From: JBFMAE01 sp040756085
Lineage (GTDB): Bacteria; Desulfobacterota; BSN033; UBA1163
Assembly (NCBI GenBank): GCA_040756085.1
Contig: JBFMAE010000443.1
Location: forward strand, 1 to 10,053
Direction of reading: 5' to 3'
DNA length: 10,053 bases
Shown here piece by piece: positions 8,901-10,053 of this stretch; position 1 is the stretch's first letter; every line of letters starts with the position of its first letter. The position numbers and the translations under genes were made by a program. The notes under the pieces were generated by a model. That model saw only the letters and a program-made list of their open reading frames with translations. It was not told the DNA's origin and ran no database searches.

Positions 8901-8985
8901 CAGGGCCATTGAACTCATGCATTTCAGGGACCCTCAATTGTGGGCCAAGTGCCAGGCCCTTATCAGTTCGGAGTTTGGAGCATAG
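5932..8985 (+). CDS. hdrA: Double HdrA flavoprotein, MetV/MetF-associated type
   Basis: The product has 1,017 residues and is colinear with the first HdrA apart from the NfnB-like insert. Residues 23-30 (GGGIGGMQ) begin the first FAD domain, followed by NDCSMC (65-70). Cluster motifs are CTGCGECAKHCP (119-130) and CIGCGLCERVC (166-176), here separated by only a short linker. Paired-cysteine motifs follow at 258-277 and 752-770. The second half has CHCGIN (466-471), SCSPRTHEPMF (525-535) and a second Rossmann, VIGGGVAGM (603-611). The C-terminal ferredoxin domain has CAACLTCVRVCP (948-959) and CKGCGSCVAECP (978-989). The protein is expected to be the flavin core of a cytosolic Hdr-type complex, passing electrons between MvhD, ferredoxin and, from its neighbours, a MetV/MetF methylene-tetrahydrofolate reductase. 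ATG 5932 has GGAG about 11 bases upstream; ATG 5950 is an alternative. The last residues, SSEFGA, come from the left arm of a repeat, and codon style changes near 8735. Confidence 0.92.
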   Translation: MEAAIKMEEIRKDQPIGAVMVVGGGIGGMQASLDLAESGFYVYLVDNSPTIGGVMAQLDKTFPTNDCSMCIMSPKLVETGRHLNIRIISNAEVEGVEGEPGYFGITLTRKPRYIHLDRCTGCGECAKHCPVTAIDTYNEKMSRRAAIYIKYPQAIPKVFLIDREKCIGCGLCERVCLAKAVNYGDSQTVEKIEVGSIILSPGYEVFDARLRQEFGYGGYSNVVSSIEFERLLSATGPHRGHLLRPSDGTVPERIAFIQCVGSRDSNCGNDYCSSICCMYATKEAIIAKEHVHFVKPTIFYMDVRAYGKGFDAYYERAKSEYGVRFIKCMVSRVREQFKTKNLLLTYLDEEGKFVDEEFELVVLSVGMVPSKETMEMAKRMGVELDSYGWCKTKSFAPTSTSKPGIYVCGAFQGPKDIPETVSQASGAVADATAMIASSRGTIATKKEYPPEADVAGEEPRIGVFVCHCGINIGGVVNVPGVKEYARTMKNVVYVDENLYTCSTDTQEKIKNAIKEHHLNRVIVASCSPRTHEPMFRETLRDAGLNKYLFEMANIRDQCSWVHMRQKEEATYKAKDLVRMAVANARLIRPLGELTVSVIQKGLVIGGGVAGMTAALKLAEQGYEVFLLEKEAQLGGNLRNLHYTLEGENVQAFLKELIGKVTNYPSIHVITNALVVDFSGSKGNFSTGVMVAPTMYYRKIEHGITIVATGAEEWKPTEYQYGEDSRIVTQLDLENKIVNQPDEVARANQIVMIQCVGSRNEERPYCSRTCCATAVKNALKIKELNPDAKISILYRDMRTYGLFESYYARARNEGILFIKYEPEEKPEVKKDGQDLSISFMDRILKERVEVKPDLLVLSSATIPRENEELATMLKVPRTAEGFFLEAHMKLRPVDFATDGLYLAGAGHGPKLISESISQASAAVARACTIISKDKMLVGGVVAVVEGERCAACLTCVRVCPYSVPVINAKGEAEIDLAKCKGCGSCVAECPARAIELMHFRDPQLWAKCQALISSEFGA

Positions 8986-9102
8986 AGTTCGGAGAGCTTA
9001 GTAATTTAGTAACTGAGTTCGGTGTTCGGAGTTTAAAACAAAGAATCTCAAATTAGTCACTTTTTATAATATTCTCCGAACTACGAACTCATGACTCCGA
9101 AC
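8966..9102. repeat. Inverted repeat of the GTTCGGAG family at the end of the second hdrA
   Basis: Two 29-base arms, 8966-8994 and 9074-9102, are inverted copies matching at 21 of 29 positions, with GTTCGGAG and AGTTCGGAG identical at the two ends. Extra GTTCGG units lie between them near 9018-9031. The stop codon of hdrA (8983-8985) is inside the left arm. The AT-rich middle (about 9030-9073) contains a perfect TATAAT at 9065-9070 but no acceptable -35 box. Confidence 0.65.
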
Positions 9103-9118
9103 TTTTAGTGAGGTTGGG

Positions 9119-9658
9119 ATGGAGACAGTTCAGGAGAGTTTGGAGAGCGGACACGCGACACGCCCTGAACCATGTGAGGTTCAGGGCAGCCATGCACCCA
9201 ACGTGGTGCATGGCGGCTTTGAGCCAGAGATCCTGGCCTTTTGTTGTGAGCATTGAGCTTACAGTGCGGCGGACCTGGCGGGTTCGATGAGGCTCAACTA
9301 TCCTACGAATGTGAAGATTGTGAAGGTTCCCTGTACGGGGAGGGTGGATATTCTGTTGATTCTTCGGGCGTTTGAGTCCGGGGTGGACGGGGTATATTTA
9401 GCGGGGTGTTTGGAGGGGGAGTGTCATTTTCTTAGAGGAAATCTCAGGGCGAAGAAGCGGGTTCAGTACGTCAAAGGACTTTTGGATGAGGTGGGTTTAG
9501 GGGGTGCTCGACTGGAAATGTACAACATGAGTTCGGCGCAGGGTCAGCGATTTGCGGAGGTGGCTCGGGAGATGACGGAGAAGATACGGGCATTAGGACC
9601 GAATCCTGTGAAAAACAGGGTCCGAGGGGTCCAGGGTTCTAGGGGCCAAGTGAAGTAA
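9119..9658 (+). CDS. mvhD: Selenocysteine-containing MvhD subunit (in-frame UGA at 9254-9256)
   Basis: Reading from ATG 9119 through TGA 9254-9256 as selenocysteine gives 179 residues ending at TAA 9658. The GAGG at 9110-9113 lies five bases before the start. The core motif is FCCEHUAYSAADLAG, with Sec46 exactly where the first MvhD has Cys15 (LCNWCAYAGADLAG). Other conserved residues are Cys43, Cys72 (VPCTGRVD), and Cys97 and Cys102 (GCLEGECHF). The sequence on both sides of the TGA belongs to one MvhD domain, so a pseudogene or truncated start at 9287 is unlikely: it would lose the CxxC/U site. Known: Sec-containing VhuD/MvhD-type proteins occur in some methanogens and bacteria. The protein probably feeds electrons to the second HdrA and works with MetV. 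Residues 15-33 come from two in-frame palindromes and look like an insertion. The last 14 or so residues lie in the arm of another repeat. Standard gene callers will split or truncate this gene. Confidence 0.9.
9162..9214. repeat. Two tandem perfect hairpins read in frame at the start of the selenoprotein gene
   Basis: The first hairpin is GCCCTGAACC (9162-9171), loop ATGTGA, GGTTCAGGGC (9178-9187). After one base, the second is GCCATGCACC (9189-9198), loop CAACGT, GGTGCATGGC (9205-9214). Both have ten perfect pairs and six-base loops. They encode residues 15-32 of MvhD, upstream of the family's usual N-terminus. They end 40 bases before the UGA, so they could also affect translation of the selenocysteine codon. 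Confidence 0.75.
9254..9295 (+). promoter_or_regulatory. Bacterial SECIS-like hairpin for selenocysteine insertion
   Basis: Immediately after the UGA, CGGACC (9270-9275) pairs with GGTTCG (9281-9286; one G-U) around a five-base loop UGGCG. A basal stem can form between GAGCTT (9255-9260) and AGGCTC (9290-9295), starting inside the UGA codon, with bulges between. The loop G at 9277 lies about 20 bases after the UGA, within the range known for bacterial SelB-dependent SECIS elements, which favour G in the first two loop positions. The fold was drawn by eye. Confidence 0.72.
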
Positions 9659-9704
9659 TTCAAGAAGACCTTGAACCCTCGAACCCTTGAATCCTTGAAC
9701 CCTT
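9616..9704. repeat. Inverted repeat of the TTCAAGGGTTC family between the selenoprotein gene and metV
   Basis: The arms 9616-9650 and 9670-9704 are inverted copies matching at 26 of 35 positions around a 19-base loop that contains the mvhD stop codon (9656-9658). The right arm carries GAACCCTTGAATCCTTG (9681-9697), the exact reverse complement of 5837-5853 in the other copy. The left arm is translated as the C-terminal tail of MvhD. Confidence 0.65.
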
Positions 9705-9719
9705 TAATTGGAGGCAGAG

Positions 9720-10053
9720 ATGATCGTTGCGAACAGAAAATCGTTGGAAGAGATTTTGGCAATGCTCAAGCCCTACAAAAAGGTACTTCTCCTGGGGTGT
9801 AACGAGTGTGTGACAGTGTGTGCGGCTGGGGGAGAGAGGGAGGTGGGGGTATTGGCCTCGGAGTTAAGGCTTTCTCGTTCCAAGGAGGGTGAGGAGATTG
9901 AGGTCAAAGAGCATACGTTGGAGCGTCAGTGTGATCATGAGTATATTGATCAGATACGGCCCTTTGTGGGGGAGTATGAGGTGATCTTATCGATGGCCTG
10001 TGGGGCGGGGATTCAGTATGTGGCGGAGAAGTATCGGAGCAAGCTTGTGTTGC
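9720..10053 (+). CDS. metV: MetV-like methylene-tetrahydrofolate reductase partner (partial, runs off the window)
   Basis: The first 111 residues are visible. ATG 9720 has GGAGG at 9710-9714, five bases upstream. The protein has LLLGCNECVTVCAAGG at about residues 23-38, then ERQCD near 70-74 and SMACGAGIQ near 93-101. This cysteine pattern matches MetV, the small zinc/Fe-S protein (also described as the MetF C-terminal-type domain) that binds MetF. In Moorella thermoacetica metV and metF are clustered with hdrCBA and mvhD, and the products form one complex. Here the order hdrA-mvhD-metV fits the same arrangement, so metF is expected just downstream. Base use is rich in GGG and GTG codons, like the preceding gene and unlike the body of the hdrA genes. 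Confidence 0.82.
   Translation, partial: MIVANRKSLEEILAMLKPYKKVLLLGCNECVTVCAAGGEREVGVLASELRLSRSKEGEEIEVKEHTLERQCDHEYIDQIRPFVGEYEVILSMACGAGIQYVAEKYRSKLVL

Noticed and set aside
9065..9070. Perfect TATAAT as an internal promoter for the selenoprotein gene
   Set aside because: No acceptable -35 box lies 15-19 bases upstream, and the motif sits in the AT-rich middle of a repeat, so chance is likely.
9254..9256. Nonsense mutation making mvhD a pseudogene
   Set aside because: The TGA is at a position where the family has a redox cysteine, is followed by a SECIS-like hairpin, and the rest of the frame is intact with conserved cysteines.
9108..9290. A 60-codon plus-strand open frame overlapping the start of the selenoprotein gene
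   Set aside because: It is out of frame with the MvhD motif, is rich in Arg and Trp without any family pattern, and crosses both palindromes.
9287..9658. A shorter MvhD gene starting at ATG 9287
   Set aside because: This start would drop the CxxC/U site and the motif before it, has no good ribosome binding site, and lies in the SECIS-like hairpin. Reading through the TGA from 9119 explains the sequence better.

Overview
The window carries a co-directional run of electron-transfer genes that looks like part of a bifurcating or confurcating complex tied to methylene-tetrahydrofolate reductase (the methyl branch of the Wood-Ljungdahl pathway). The organism is probably a strict anaerobe: the two large flavoproteins are packed with [4Fe-4S] motifs, the redox modules are HdrA and MvhD, and one protein uses selenocysteine. 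The style (double HdrA proteins, MvhD partners, MetV, abundant intergenic palindromes, mid GC) suggests a sulfate-reducing, syntrophic or acetogenic bacterium, possibly Desulfobacterota. That placement is inference.

Layout: positions 1-44 hold the likely first codons of a divergent minus-strand gene with its own ribosome binding site and promoter. Positions 45-396 are non-coding and rich in inverted repeats. Then, all on the plus strand: (1) 397-4890, a double HdrA of about 1,497 residues with an NfnB/GltD-type NAD(P)H-FAD module inserted between two of its Fe-S motifs; (2) 5077-5832, an MvhD subunit with cysteine at the key position and an unusual C-terminal winged-helix-like extension; (3) 5932-8985, a second double HdrA of 1,017 residues without the insert; (4) 9119-9658, a second MvhD that reads through an in-frame UGA as selenocysteine, with a SECIS-like hairpin just downstream; (5) 9720 to the window end, the N-terminal part of a MetV-like zinc/Fe-S protein that normally partners MetF.

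Working model: the HdrA proteins supply FAD and Fe-S chains, the MvhD subunits pass electrons into HdrA, the NfnB-like insert gives an NAD(P)H port inside the first HdrA, and MetV/MetF is the likely end acceptor or donor. No hdrB or hdrC is present in the window. The gene pair hdrA-mvhD occurs twice in tandem and has diverged.

The second theme is palindromic DNA. Each intergenic gap between the large genes is filled by a different inverted-repeat element, and the upstream gene's stop codon or last codons lie in or touch the left arm in all four cases. Two further palindromes sit in frame inside coding sequence: one in the linker of the NfnB-like insert (1093-1150) and a pair in the N-terminal extension of the selenoprotein (9162-9214). 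No tRNA, rRNA, CRISPR array or transposase gene was seen.
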